Positions 16,379 to 25,117 of a stretch of 42,806 nucleotides of DNA are shown here, piece after piece. A program made the position numbers and the translations under genes. The stretch lies in the NCBI GenBank assembly GCA_014381465.1, contig JACNLP010000047.1, forward strand, positions 1 through 42,806. Reading direction: 5' to 3'. Within the stretch, counting starts at the first letter, position 1. Each line of letters opens with the position of its first letter. Source of the DNA: Flavobacteriales bacterium. GTDB taxonomy: Bacteria > Bacteroidota > Bacteroidia > Flavobacteriales > BACL11. Under the pieces are notes generated by a model. The model was not told the DNA's origin. It was given only the letters and a program-made list of their open reading frames with translations, and ran no database searches.

Positions 16379-17386
16379 TTATACTGATTTTACTGTTTTT
16401 ACAATTCTTTCCGCAATTTTGTAAGGGTCGGCATTGGATGCGGGTCTTCTATCTTCTAAATAACCTTTCCAACCATTTTCAACAGTAATAATAGGTATTC
16501 TTATTGACGCTCCTCTATCTGATATTCCATAAGAAAAATCATCAATAGAAGCAGTTTCATGTAGCCCAGTTAATCTTTGATCATTATGTTCGCCATAAAC
16601 ATCAATATGCTCTTTTGTTACAGGGCGGAATGCTTCACAAATTTTCTCATAAGTTTCTTGACTTCCACACTCTCTAAGCGTTGAATTAGAAAAATTAGCA
16701 TGCATTCCAGAGCCATTCCAATCTCCTTTTATTGGTTTAGGATGATACTCTATATAGTAGTTGTAATCTTCCGTTAATCTATCTAGTAAATATCGTGCGA
16801 TCCAAAGTTCATCTCCCGCTTTTCTTGCTCCTTTTGCAAAAAGTTGAAACTCCCATTGTCCGCAAGCTACTTCTTGATTGATTCCTTCAAAATTAATACC
16901 TGCCTCAATACATAAATCTGCATGCTCTTCAACAAGATCTCTCCCATGAGTATTTCTTCCACCTACTGAGCAATAATACAAACCTTGCGGACCAGGAAAT
17001 CCTCCTAAAGGAAACCCCAAAGGGAGTTCTGTTTTTACATCCATTATAAAGTATTCTTGCTCAAATCCAAACCAAAAATCATTATCATCATCATCATCAA
17101 TTTTGGCTCTTGCATTTGATTCGTGCGGAATTCCATCAGCATTTAAAACTTCTGTCATCACTAAAAAACCATTCACTCTTGCAGGGTCAGGAAAAATTGC
17201 AACAGGTTTTAATAAACAATCAGAAGATTTTCCTTCTGCTTGTTTTGTTGAACTGCCATCAAATGCCCAAATAGGGCAATCCTCTATTTTTCCGCTAAAC
17301 CCTTCTACTACTTTTGTTTTACTTCTCATGTTTTGAGTAGGTGCGTAACCATCAAGCCAAATATATTCTAGTTTCGATTTTGACAT
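16379..17386 (-). CDS. glnA: Glutamine synthetase, type II (eukaryote-like)
   Basis: The enzyme makes glutamine from glutamate, ammonia and ATP in the cytoplasm. The 335 residues fit GSII, well short of GSI (about 470) or GSIII (about 700). Motifs are WAFDGSSTKQAEGKSSD, FWFGFEQEYFIMD (metal-binding glutamates), GINFEGINQEVACGQWEFQ, GDWNGSGMHANFSN and NGWKGYLEDRRPASNADPY. An unusual acidic run DDDDDND precedes FWFGFEQEY, encoded by a GAT-repeat tract. The gene is monocistronic, between a strong terminator and a promoter region that holds a perfect inverted repeat (17414-17431). Confidence 0.94.
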   Translation of the reverse strand: MSKSKLEYIWLDGYAPTQNMRSKTKVVEGFSGKIEDCPIWAFDGSSTKQAEGKSSDCLLKPVAIFPDPARVNGFLVMTEVLNADGIPHESNARAKIDDDDDNDFWFGFEQEYFIMDVKTELPLGFPLGGFPGPQGLYYCSVGGRNTHGRDLVEEHADLCIEAGINFEGINQEVACGQWEFQLFAKGARKAGDELWIARYLLDRLTEDYNYYIEYHPKPIKGDWNGSGMHANFSNSTLRECGSQETYEKICEAFRPVTKEHIDVYGEHNDQRLTGLHETASIDDFSYGISDRGASIRIPIITVENGWKGYLEDRRPASNADPYKIAERIVKTVKSV

Positions 17387-17413
17387 TTCTTTAAAGATTT
17401 AAGAGTTAGTATT

Positions 17414-17431
17414 TTTGTTTCTACAAACAAA
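17414..17431. promoter_or_regulatory. Perfect inverted repeat upstream of glnA
   Basis: TTTGTTT-CTAC-AAACAAA is a 7-bp perfect dyad, 28 bases upstream of the glnA start, within the 198-base divergent gap to the OmpA-family gene. It could be an operator or an mRNA leader hairpin. No cognate regulator is known to me from sequence alone. Confidence 0.4.
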
Positions 17432-17532
17432 CAATATTAATTTATTGAAGTAATTATTTGCACTCTTTGTTTTTTACAGACTTATTAAAACCTTATTAAC
17501 AAACCATTGTTTTATTAAAATCTCACTTTTTA

Positions 17533-17561
17533 TTGTATTTGTAAATTATTCTTTATTTTAG
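17533..17561 (+). promoter_or_regulatory. Promoter of the PorE-like gene
   Basis: TTG (17533-17535), 18 bases, then TATTTTAG (17554-17561) resembles the Bacteroidota -33/-7 layout. The same TATTTTAGCA string stands before marR (29635). The start codon follows 23 bases later. Confidence 0.5.
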
Positions 17562-17584
17562 CAAAGTTTTAAAAATAAAAAAAA

Positions 17585-19675
17585 ATGAAATATTTTGTAA
17601 AAATACTATTGATAAATTTGTATTTACTTTTTGCCCTACAACTTAGTGCTCAGAGTAATAAAAGTTCAAAAACAAGAAAAGCCGACAAAGCATTTTCGGT
17701 AGAGCAATACTATAAAGCAGCTGAGCTTTATAAGAAGGCGTACAAAAAAACTAAGAACAGAGCTTTAAAAGCCGAAATCACTTTTAAACAAGCCGAATGC
17801 TACCGATTAACTGGAATTGATAGAGATGCAAAACGAGCAGAAAGCTACTACAAACGAGCAATAGAAGCCAAATATCCAGATGTAATTGTGTACTTAAGAT
17901 ATGCAGATATGTTAAAGAAAAACTCCAAATATCCTGAAGCTTTGGAGCAATATAAGAAATATGTGAAGTTAAACCCAACCGATATTAGAGGAGAAAAAGG
18001 AGTGAAATCATGCCAGTTATCAGTGGATTGGAAAACAAATCCTACAAGATACAAAGTTGCTTTAATGCCAATTATAAATTCAAGATATAGCGATTTTTCA
18101 CCAGCTTTTGGAAATAAAGAATATACAGAAATCTATTTTTCATCTTCTAGAAAAGGATCAACAGGAACTGATACTGATGAAAGAACAGGAGAGAGTTTTA
18201 TGGATATTTATAAAACTAGGATTGATAAGAAAGCCAAATGGAAATCGCCAGTAGCTGAAATGGAAACCATTAATACAGAGGCAAATGAAGGTCCAATGTA
18301 CTTAAATCAAAGAGGAAGTACAATGTATTTTACAAAATGTAAAGTAGAAAAGAAAAAACAATTAGGTTGCGAGATTTATGTATCCCAACGCAAAGGTAAG
18401 TTGTGGGCTGAAGCAAAGAAGCTTCAAATAAAAGTAGATAGTGGAATTACAGTTGGGCATCCTGCAGTTACTGAAGATGAAAGTACAATATTCTTTTCTT
18501 CTGACCAAAAGGGCGGATATGGTGGAAAAGATATTTGGGTGGTGCAGAAAATAAAGAGAAATCAGTGGAGTGAGCCAATGAATTTGGGTCCGGCAATTAA
18601 TACTGCTGGAGATGAAATGTTTCCATTTATTCATGTAGATGGTGCACTTTATTTTGCGTCAGATGGACACATAGGAATGGGAGGATTGGACATTTACAAA
18701 TCCCTGCCAGATAGTAATTTAAGCTTTACCTCTGTAGTGAATTTAAAATCACCTGTGAATTCTCCGGGAGATGATTTTGGAATGATTATTGAAAGAAAAG
18801 ACGAAAGAGGATACTTTACATCTAACCGAAAAGGAGGAAAAGGTGGGGATGATATTTACCAATTTGAACTTCCTCCACTTATTTTTACTCTGCAAGGAGT
18901 GGTTATTGATTCAAAAACAAAAGCAATTTTAACGGATGTCAATGTGCAAATTATCTCCTCTGATGGACAATCAGATGATAAAAAAACTGACAATGCAGGT
19001 TCATATAACTCTAAAATAAAACCAATTACTTCTTATGAGGTAGTTGCTTCAATGGAAGGTTATTTAAAGAAGAAGAAAACCTTAACTACTGTTGGAGTTG
19101 AGCACAATAAAGATTTTGTTGTTGATTTTGAATTAGACCCTATTGTAAAAGAAATCATTTTACCAAAAATTGAGTACGATTATGCAAAATGGGATTTGAG
19201 AGAAAAATCTATTGAAGATTTAAATTCCTTGATTTTAACACTTACCGAAAATCCAAATATTACAATAGAGTTGCGTTCGCATACTGATTATAGAGGAACG
19301 GATGCACAAAACCAAATTCTTTCCCAAAAAAGAGCAGATGCTTGTATTAATTATTTAATTGAAAATGGAATTGATACAGAAAGATTAACAGCTACAGGAA
19401 TGGGTGAAAAAGAACCTTTTGTGATGGAGCATAAGGATGGTAAATTAAAGGTAGGTAATGTCCTTACAAAACCTTTTATTGATGGGCTAAGAAGAAAAAA
19501 GCAGAAAGAACAAGCACATCAGTATAATAGAAGAACCGCCTTTAAAGTAGTAAGGCAGGATTATGTGCCAAAACCAAAAGAAGAAAAAGAGAATGGAGTA
19601 GAAGGACCAACTATTGAGTTAAAAGATCAGGAGAAAAAAGAAAATGCAAAAGATATTTCGACAGATAATAAGTAA
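17585..19675 (+). CDS. OmpA-family TPR/PD40/CRD protein (PorE-like)
   Basis: The 696 residues have four domains in order. After a signal peptide (about 1-22, ...LQLSAQ, no lipobox) come TPR helices (about 30-150). PD40/beta-propeller blades follow (about 165-430; FFSSDQKGGYGGKDIW, YFASDGHIGMGGLDIYKS, YFTSNRKGGKGGDDIYQF). Next is a carboxypeptidase-regulatory-like domain (about 435-530, LQGVVIDSKTKAILTDVNVQI). Last is an OmpA C-terminal peptidoglycan-binding domain (about 535-660, LRSHTDYRGTDAQNQILSQKRADACINYL). This is the architecture of PorE, which ties the type IX secretion system to peptidoglycan. PorE of P. gingivalis is a lipoprotein and this one appears not to be, so it may be a paralogue. 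A Lys/Glu-rich tail ends it. It lies between its own promoter and a terminator. Confidence 0.85.
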   Translation: MKYFVKILLINLYLLFALQLSAQSNKSSKTRKADKAFSVEQYYKAAELYKKAYKKTKNRALKAEITFKQAECYRLTGIDRDAKRAESYYKRAIEAKYPDVIVYLRYADMLKKNSKYPEALEQYKKYVKLNPTDIRGEKGVKSCQLSVDWKTNPTRYKVALMPIINSRYSDFSPAFGNKEYTEIYFSSSRKGSTGTDTDERTGESFMDIYKTRIDKKAKWKSPVAEMETINTEANEGPMYLNQRGSTMYFTKCKVEKKKQLGCEIYVSQRKGKLWAEAKKLQIKVDSGITVGHPAVTEDESTIFFSSDQKGGYGGKDIWVVQKIKRNQWSEPMNLGPAINTAGDEMFPFIHVDGALYFASDGHIGMGGLDIYKSLPDSNLSFTSVVNLKSPVNSPGDDFGMIIERKDERGYFTSNRKGGKGGDDIYQFELPPLIFTLQGVVIDSKTKAILTDVNVQIISSDGQSDDKKTDNAGSYNSKIKPITSYEVVASMEGYLKKKKTLTTVGVEHNKDFVVDFELDPIVKEIILPKIEYDYAKWDLREKSIEDLNSLILTLTENPNITIELRSHTDYRGTDAQNQILSQKRADACINYLIENGIDTERLTATGMGEKEPFVMEHKDGKLKVGNVLTKPFIDGLRRKKQKEQAHQYNRRTAFKVVRQDYVPKPKEEKENGVEGPTIELKDQEKKENAKDISTDNK

Positions 19676-19691
19676 GCTAAATATAAAATAC

Positions 19692-19724
19692 AAAAAAGCA
19701 TCCTTTATTTAGGGGTGCTTTTTT
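19692..19724 (+). terminator. Intrinsic terminator after the PorE-like gene
   Basis: AAAAAAGCATCC-TTTATTTA-GGGGTGCTTTTTT forms a stem of about twelve pairs, including a G-T pair, followed by T-rich sequence. It lies 11 bases before purM, so purM needs its own or a read-through start. Confidence 0.8.
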
Positions 19725-19735
19725 ATTTCAAATAA

Positions 19736-20902
19736 ATGACAACTAATAGATACAATCAAAGAGGAGTTTCGGCTGATAAAGAGGATGTACATAATGCAAT
19801 TAAAAATGTTGATAAAGGACTTTTTCCTTCTGCATTTTGCAAGATTGTCCCTGATTATTTAAGTGGTGATGAGGATTATTGTTTAATAATGCATGCTGAT
19901 GGTGCAGGAACAAAATCATCTTTAGCTTACATGTACTGGAAAGAAACAGGAGATATTTCTGTTTGGAAAGGGATTGCGCAAGATGCACTTATAATGAATA
20001 TTGATGATTTATTATGTGTAGGTTCAACTGATAATATCATGCTTTCTTCTACTATTGGGCGTAATAAATCTTTAATAAATGGTGATGTTCTTTCTCAAAT
20101 CATCAATGGGACTGAGGAGCTTTTAGCAGAATATAAAAAGTTTGGTGTAAACATCATTTCTACAGGAGGTGAAACTGCTGATGTTGGGGATTTAGTGCGT
20201 ACTATTATTGTTGATTCTACAGTGGTTGCTCGTATGAAAAGAACAGATGTAATTGATAATGCAAATATCAAAGGTGGTAATGTTATTGTTGGTTTGTCAT
20301 CTTCAGGTATGGCGAGCTATGAAACAGAATATAATGGAGGAATAGGAAGTAATGGATTAACTTCTGCTCGTCATGATGTGTTTTCAAAAGTATTAGCTGA
20401 GAAATATCCTGAAAGTTTTGATCCTTCTGTACCTATGGATTTAGTGTATTCAGGAACTAAAAAATTAACAGATGCAGTTGATGGAGCTTCTTTAGATGCT
20501 GGAAAGCTAGTGCTTTCTCCAACTAGAACTTATGCGCCAATTATTAAGGAAATTCTAGATAAATATAGAAGTCAAATAAATGGAATGGTGCACTGTAGTG
20601 GTGGAGCACAAACTAAGGTGTTACACTTTGTAAATGATGTTCATGTGATAAAGGATAATTTGTTTGATTTACCTCCTTTGTTCAAGCTGATTCAAGAAGA
20701 GTCTGCTACTGATTGGAAGGAAATGTACAAAGTATTTAATATGGGACATAGAATGGAAATTTATGTTCCTGAAGAAATTGCATTAAATATTATTGAAATT
20801 TCAAAATCCTTTAATGTAGATGCTCAAATTATTGGTAGAGTTGAAGAGTATAAAGGAAAAAAATTAACTATTAATTCCGAATTCGGAACATTTACATATT
20901 AA
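19736..20902 (+). CDS. purM: Phosphoribosylformylglycinamidine cyclo-ligase (AIR synthase), Bacteroidota type
   Basis: PurM closes the imidazole ring in purine synthesis, using ATP on FGAM. The 388 residues are longer than E. coli PurM (about 345) and have a different N-terminus, [30 protein letters not shown], as in other Bacteroidota. The AIR-synthase fold is shown by [13 protein letters not shown] (ATP/Mg-binding region), [34 protein letters not shown] and an ATP-grasp-like C-terminal half ending [18 protein letters not shown]. It starts right after a terminator, and one base separates its stop from prfA, so purM-prfA-pyrF is probably one transcript. Confidence 0.9.
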   Translation: MTTNRYNQRGVSADKEDVHNAIKNVDKGLFPSAFCKIVPDYLSGDEDYCLIMHADGAGTKSSLAYMYWKETGDISVWKGIAQDALIMNIDDLLCVGSTDNIMLSSTIGRNKSLINGDVLSQIINGTEELLAEYKKFGVNIISTGGETADVGDLVRTIIVDSTVVARMKRTDVIDNANIKGGNVIVGLSSSGMASYETEYNGGIGSNGLTSARHDVFSKVLAEKYPESFDPSVPMDLVYSGTKKLTDAVDGASLDAGKLVLSPTRTYAPIIKEILDKYRSQINGMVHCSGGAQTKVLHFVNDVHVIKDNLFDLPPLFKLIQEESATDWKEMYKVFNMGHRMEIYVPEEIALNIIEISKSFNVDAQIIGRVEEYKGKKLTINSEFGTFTY

Positions 20903-20903
20903 T

Positions 20904-21986
20904 ATGCTAGATAAATTAAGTGCGATTAATGATAGATACATGGAGGTTGAAAAACTAATTTCTTCCCCTGATGCTATGAATGATATGAAACTTTATGTTC
21001 AATTAAGTAAGGAATATAAAGATTTAGAACCAATTATTAAAGCTTATAAAGAGTACCGAGATTTAGTTGGGAATATTGCTGAGGCTAAGGAGATTTTATC
21101 TGATTCTGATGATGCTGAGATGAAAGAGATGGCAAAAATGGAGTTAGATGAAAATTTGCCAAGAAAAGACGAAATGGATGAGGAAATTAAAGTGCTTCTA
21201 ATACCGAAAGATCCTGCTGATGCAAAGAATGCTGTAATGGAAGTTAGGGCAGGAGCAGGGGGAGATGAAGCAAGTATTTTTGCTGGAGATTTGTATAGGA
21301 TGTATACTGCTTTTGCACAATCCAAAGGATGGAAAATAGAATTGGTGGATGTTGCTGATGGTACATCAGGAGGTTATAAAGAAATTATTTTTAATGTAAG
21401 TGGAGAAGATGTTTACGGTCAATTAAAGTTTGAAAGTGGAGTGCATAGGGTGCAAAGAGTTCCGCAAACAGAAACTCAAGGTAGAGTTCATACTTCTGCA
21501 GCAACTGTGATTGTATTGCCTGAGGCTGAGGAATTTGATATTGAATTAAAACCTTCCGATATTCGTAAAGATACTTACTGTTCCTCTGGTCCTGGAGGGC
21601 AATCGGTAAATACAACTTATTCTGCAGTTCGCTTAACGCATATTCCTACTGGTGTTGTTGCTCAATGTCAAGATCAAAAATCACAACATAAAAATTACGA
21701 TAAAGCATTGAAAGTATTGCGTTCTCGTATTTATGAAATTGAATTGCAAAAGAAGTTAGAAGAAGATGCAAAACATAGGAAAACTATGGTTTCCTCAGGA
21801 GATAGATCAGCAAAAATCCGTACTTATAATTATCCACAAGGAAGAGTTACCGAGCATAGAATTGGACTTACAAAATACAATTTACAAGCAACAATGGCGG
21901 GTGATATTCAGGAATTTATTGATGAATTGCAACTGGCTGAGAATGCTGAAAAACTAAAAGAAGGAACTACATCAGCAAATGAATAG
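20904..21986 (+). CDS. prfA: Peptide chain release factor 1
   Basis: RF1 releases the finished chain at UAA and UAG codons on the ribosome. The 360 residues match the family. The GGQ catalytic loop is in [20 protein letters not shown], and the stop-codon reading tripeptide PxT appears as PQT in [24 protein letters not shown]2 would have SPF. An N-terminal coiled region covers about residues 1-100. The start lies one base after purM, and the end overlaps pyrF by 8 bases. Confidence 0.96.
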   Translation: MLDKLSAINDRYMEVEKLISSPDAMNDMKLYVQLSKEYKDLEPIIKAYKEYRDLVGNIAEAKEILSDSDDAEMKEMAKMELDENLPRKDEMDEEIKVLLIPKDPADAKNAVMEVRAGAGGDEASIFAGDLYRMYTAFAQSKGWKIELVDVADGTSGGYKEIIFNVSGEDVYGQLKFESGVHRVQRVPQTETQGRVHTSAATVIVLPEAEEFDIELKPSDIRKDTYCSSGPGGQSVNTTYSAVRLTHIPTGVVAQCQDQKSQHKNYDKALKVLRSRIYEIELQKKLEEDAKHRKTMVSSGDRSAKIRTYNYPQGRVTEHRIGLTKYNLQATMAGDIQEFIDELQLAENAEKLKEGTTSANE

Positions 21987-22800
21987 AGAAGAACTAATAA
22001 ATCAAATTAAATCTAAAAGGTCTTTCCTATGCATAGGTTTAGATGCTGATATTAAAAAAATACCAACTCATTTATTAGAATTTGAAGATCCAATTTTTGA
22101 ATTCAATAAACAAATTATTGATGCTACTAAGGATTTATGTGTGGCGTACAAACCCAATATTGCTTTCTATGAAAGTATGGGAGTAAGTGGTTGGAATTCT
22201 TTGCAAAAAACTTTGGATTACATTCCTAAAGATATTTTTACCATTGCAGATGCAAAAAGAGGGGATATTGGTAATACTTCAAATATGTATGCTCGTGCTT
22301 TTTTTGAAAATATGAACTTTGATTCTGTTACAGTTGCACCTTATATGGGGTCGGATTCTGTTACTCCATTTTTGGAATTTAAAGATAAATGGGCTATTGT
22401 ATTGGCGCTTACTTCTAATAAAGGAGGTTTGGATTTTCAAAAAACTGAAGATAAAAACGGAAAACAATTATTTGAGCAAGTTTTAGAAACTTCAAAACAA
22501 TGGGGTACTGATGAGAATATGATGTATGTTGTTGGAGCAACAAGAGCAGAACAGCTCTCAGAAATTAGAGAAATTATTCCAAATCACTTTTTATTAGTTC
22601 CTGGTGTTGGCGCACAAGGCGGTAATGTGCAAGATGTTGCAAAATATGGTATGAATGCTGATTGTGGACTTTTAGTTAACTCTTCTAGAGGAATTATCTA
22701 TGCAGGAATTGGTACTGATTTTGCTGAAAAAGCAAAAGTTGAGGCTCAAAAATTACAGCAAGAAATGGCTGTTATTCTAGCAGAAGCAGGAATAAAATAG
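21979..22800 (+). CDS. pyrF: Orotidine 5'-phosphate decarboxylase, type 2
   Basis: The enzyme converts OMP to UMP, the last step of UMP synthesis. The 273 residues and the motif [18 protein letters not shown] (Asp-Lys catalytic pair) mark the longer type 2 PyrF subfamily rather than the E. coli type (DLKFHDIPNT). [14 protein letters not shown] at the N-terminus and [13 protein letters not shown] in the C-terminal phosphate-binding loop support this. The gene overlaps prfA by 8 bases. It ends directly before a hairpin repeat. Confidence 0.95.
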   Translation: MNREELINQIKSKRSFLCIGLDADIKKIPTHLLEFEDPIFEFNKQIIDATKDLCVAYKPNIAFYESMGVSGWNSLQKTLDYIPKDIFTIADAKRGDIGNTSNMYARAFFENMNFDSVTVAPYMGSDSVTPFLEFKDKWAIVLALTSNKGGLDFQKTEDKNGKQLFEQVLETSKQWGTDENMMYVVGATRAEQLSEIREIIPNHFLLVPGVGAQGGNVQDVAKYGMNADCGLLVNSSRGIIYAGIGTDFAEKAKVEAQKLQQEMAVILAEAGIK

Positions 22801-22801
22801 T

Positions 22802-22819
22802 CCCCTCTAATAAGAGGGG
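22802..22819. repeat. Hairpin repeat after pyrF (CCCCTCT/AGAGGGG), possible terminator
   Basis: CCCCTCT-AATA-AGAGGGG is a perfect 7-bp stem, followed by TTGGGGTGTGTTTTT. This wording (CCCCTCT...GAGGGGTTGGGGTGTGT) is a familiar dispersed intergenic repeat in flavobacterial genomes, from memory. It sits between converging pyrF and the YdcF-family gene, so it could also stop transcription. The T run is separated from the stem by about 11 bases, which weakens the terminator reading. Confidence 0.7.
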
Positions 22820-22832
22820 TTGGGGTGTGTTT

Positions 22833-23585
22833 TTAAAACTTAATCCTGTACACAATATAGCCAATCCATTCATGGATAAGATTTTCCCATCTTGCTAAAA
22901 TTTCTGCTTCTGGCAGAAATAAATGATCAAAATAAAATTTTCTTTCACTCATAGAAAAATCACAAGAAAAGGAGCTAACTTTTATTCTTTGTTTTTCAAA
23001 ACATAACAATGCTCTTCTCATGTGCAAAGCAGAAGTAACTAATAAAAAATTTCCATTTTTAAAATCTCTATTTAGTATAAAAGCAGAATATTTAGCATTT
23101 TCTATAGTATTTCTGGATTCCTTTTCAATAATAATATCATTCTCGTTTATTCCAATCTCAATTAGGTATTTCTTCAAATTTGGAGATTCCCTTATATCTA
23201 ATCCTGTCATTGTACCTGTTCCTCCACTAATAAGAATTTTTTTTACAATTCCTTTTTTGTATAGCTTTATGGCATGTAGTATTCTATCCGAACTCTCATT
23301 AAATTCGAGCATATTATAGTTACCATCAAATCCTGACATTCCTCCTAAAACAATTGCTACATCATATTTTTTTTCCAAATGAGCATAAGGGGTTGGACTT
23401 ATTTCCCACACTTTCGCAATTTCATAATGAAGAAATCCATTTGTAAAAAACCAAAAAGTAAATATGGAATATAAAAGAAGTTTTTTTCTTCTTTTTTTAA
23501 AAAAAATTGATAATAATAGTAATGTAAAAACCCAAATTATTGGTTGGATTAAAAAAGAGAGTATTTTTGAGAGTATAAAAAACAT
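22833..23585 (-). CDS. YdcF/ElyC (DUF218) family membrane protein
   Basis: The 250 residues have two N-terminal membrane helices (about 4-24 and 32-50). A DUF218 domain with YDVAIVLGG, KILISGGTGTM, DIIIEKESRNTIENAKYSAFIL and FLLVTSALHMRRALLCF follows. Members such as SanA, YdcF and ElyC are linked to envelope integrity and peptidoglycan-precursor metabolism, but no reaction is established for this one. A near-consensus promoter lies immediately upstream and overlaps the start of the divergent DUF2851 gene. Confidence 0.88.
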   Translation of the reverse strand: MFFILSKILSFLIQPIIWVFTLLLLSIFFKKRRKKLLLYSIFTFWFFTNGFLHYEIAKVWEISPTPYAHLEKKYDVAIVLGGMSGFDGNYNMLEFNESSDRILHAIKLYKKGIVKKILISGGTGTMTGLDIRESPNLKKYLIEIGINENDIIIEKESRNTIENAKYSAFILNRDFKNGNFLLVTSALHMRRALLCFEKQRIKVSSFSCDFSMSERKFYFDHLFLPEAEILARWENLIHEWIGYIVYRIKF

Positions 23586-23601
23586 AATTTTATTTATCTT
23601 T

Positions 23602-23631
23602 CAAAAATAATTTTTTATTTCAATAAAACAA
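23602..23631 (-). promoter_or_regulatory. Promoter of the YdcF-family gene
   Basis: The minus strand reads TTG (23631-23629), exactly 19 bases, then TATTTTTG (23609-23602), a full match to the Bacteroidota consensus. The -33 box abuts the GTG start of the divergent DUF2851 gene, so the two genes share only 46 bases of spacer. Confidence 0.65.
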
Positions 23632-24900
23632 GTGAAAGAGGAGTTTTTACATCATGTCTGGAAACATCAGTTGTGGAATACAATGGATTTAAATACTATA
23701 AATAACGAAACTATTATAGTTAAAAAAATTGGACAGTACAATAGAAATTCGGGGCCTGATTTTTTGAATTCGCAAATAATTATTAATGAGCAACTTTGGG
23801 TTGGGAATGTTGAAATTCATAAAAAATCATCTGATTGGGAAAAACACAAACATCAAAATGATGCTGCTTATAATAATGTAATTTTGCATGTTGTTTTTAG
23901 GAACGACAAGAAAATCTTTGATAATAATTTAAGAGAAATACCAACTTTAGAAACACAGGGCTTAATTTCAAAAAGTTTGTTGGGAAAATATAATAATCTC
24001 AATCTTTCTAAAGCAAAAATTCCATGCAACTCATTTTTAAAAGAAATTGATATTGCTGTTTTTCAGGATTTTTCAAACCAATTAATTCTGGAAAGATTAG
24101 AAGATAAATCAAAGCTTTTATCAGAAAAGATGCAAGTAAATAAAAATGATATTGAAGCAACTTTTTATTCTCTTATTTGCAAAAGCATTGGTTTGAAAAT
24201 AAATGCTCAACCAATGGAGATTTTAAGTGAGTATTTACCATTTCAATTGGTACGAAAACATCAACACAATATCATGCAATTAACAGCTCTATTTTTTGGG
24301 GTTTCTGGTTTTTTACAAGATGATTTTACGGAAGATTATCCACAAAAATTGCAAGTAGAATTTAAATATTTAAAGCATAAATATAATCTGAAAATTATGG
24401 AAAAATCACTTTGGAAATTTTTGCGTTTACGCCCTGCATCTTTTCCAACTATTCGTCTTGCACAATTAGTAGCAATTTTTTCAAAATATCAGAACTTGGT
24501 TTCATTAATTCTGGAAGCAAAAGATAAAAAGGAACTTAAAAATATCTTTACAGTAACTCCGGATAAGTATTGGGATACACATTATACTTTTGATAATATT
24601 TCAAGAAAAATAGAAAAGAAAATAGGCGAAAAATCCATAGAGATTATAATAATAAATGCGGTAGTCCCATTACTTTATTTTTATGAAAAAAAAGACAGTA
24701 AAATAATACAAAATGCTATTGATTTTTTGAAAGATATTAAAGCGGAAAGGAACACTATTACAAAAAAGTTTTCGGAATCTGGATTGCCTATAAAATCAGC
24801 TAAAAACAGCCAAGCGATAATTCAACTTTATAATAACTATTGTTCTTTAAAAAAATGTTTAAATTGCAAGCTCGGAAAACACATACTTGGAAATGCTTAA
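23632..24900 (+). CDS. DUF2851 family protein
   Basis: The 422 residues start at GTG. An upstream in-frame TAA at 23608 leaves no ATG alternative, and MKEEFLHHVWKHQLW is the family's usual N-terminus. Recognisable segments are GQYNRNSGPDFLNSQIIINEQLWVGNVEIHKKSSDWEKHKHQNDAAYNNVILHVVF, which resembles a small metal- or nuclease-like beta domain (D, E, H, K spaced residues). The C-terminus has a CSLKKCLNCKLG cysteine cluster. No membrane helix. Function unknown. It overlaps the next gene by 14 bases and heads the plus-strand run to the SDR gene. Confidence 0.85.
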   Translation: MKEEFLHHVWKHQLWNTMDLNTINNETIIVKKIGQYNRNSGPDFLNSQIIINEQLWVGNVEIHKKSSDWEKHKHQNDAAYNNVILHVVFRNDKKIFDNNLREIPTLETQGLISKSLLGKYNNLNLSKAKIPCNSFLKEIDIAVFQDFSNQLILERLEDKSKLLSEKMQVNKNDIEATFYSLICKSIGLKINAQPMEILSEYLPFQLVRKHQHNIMQLTALFFGVSGFLQDDFTEDYPQKLQVEFKYLKHKYNLKIMEKSLWKFLRLRPASFPTIRLAQLVAIFSKYQNLVSLILEAKDKKELKNIFTVTPDKYWDTHYTFDNISRKIEKKIGEKSIEIIIINAVVPLLYFYEKKDSKIIQNAIDFLKDIKAERNTITKKFSESGLPIKSAKNSQAIIQLYNNYCSLKKCLNCKLGKHILGNA

Positions 24901-25114
24901 TTTTATTAGAAATTTTTTTGACAAACAATTTTTTGGTGTTAGTTCTTGGTGGGCAGAAAAGCTAGGAATTAAGGCATCATTTGTTCGTTTGTTTTTTATT
25001 TATGCCGCTTTCACAAACGCTATAATTGTAGTAATTTATTTGAGCATGGTTTTTATTTTAAAAGTGCGAAATCATTTCAAATACCGTAAAAGAAAGTCCG
25101 TATTCGATCTTTAA
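24887..25114 (+). CDS. PspC-like small membrane protein 1
   Basis: The 75 residues include a PspC-type segment, FGVSSWWAEKLGIKASFVRLFFIYAAFTNAIIVVIYLSMVFIL (about 17-58). This matches the PspC pattern of a G-h-x-x-W/G-h-A-E-x-h-G turn before two hydrophobic helices. A basic tail KVRNHFKYRKRKSVFDL ends it. The ORF-track start is ATG 24887; ATG 24893 is also possible. It overlaps DUF2851 by 14 bases and precedes the K+ channel by 3 bases. PspC-domain proteins act in envelope stress sensing in other bacteria; the role here is not known. Confidence 0.78.
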   Translation: MEMLNFIRNFFDKQFFGVSSWWAEKLGIKASFVRLFFIYAAFTNAIIVVIYLSMVFILKVRNHFKYRKRKSVFDL

Positions 25115-25117
25115 AAA

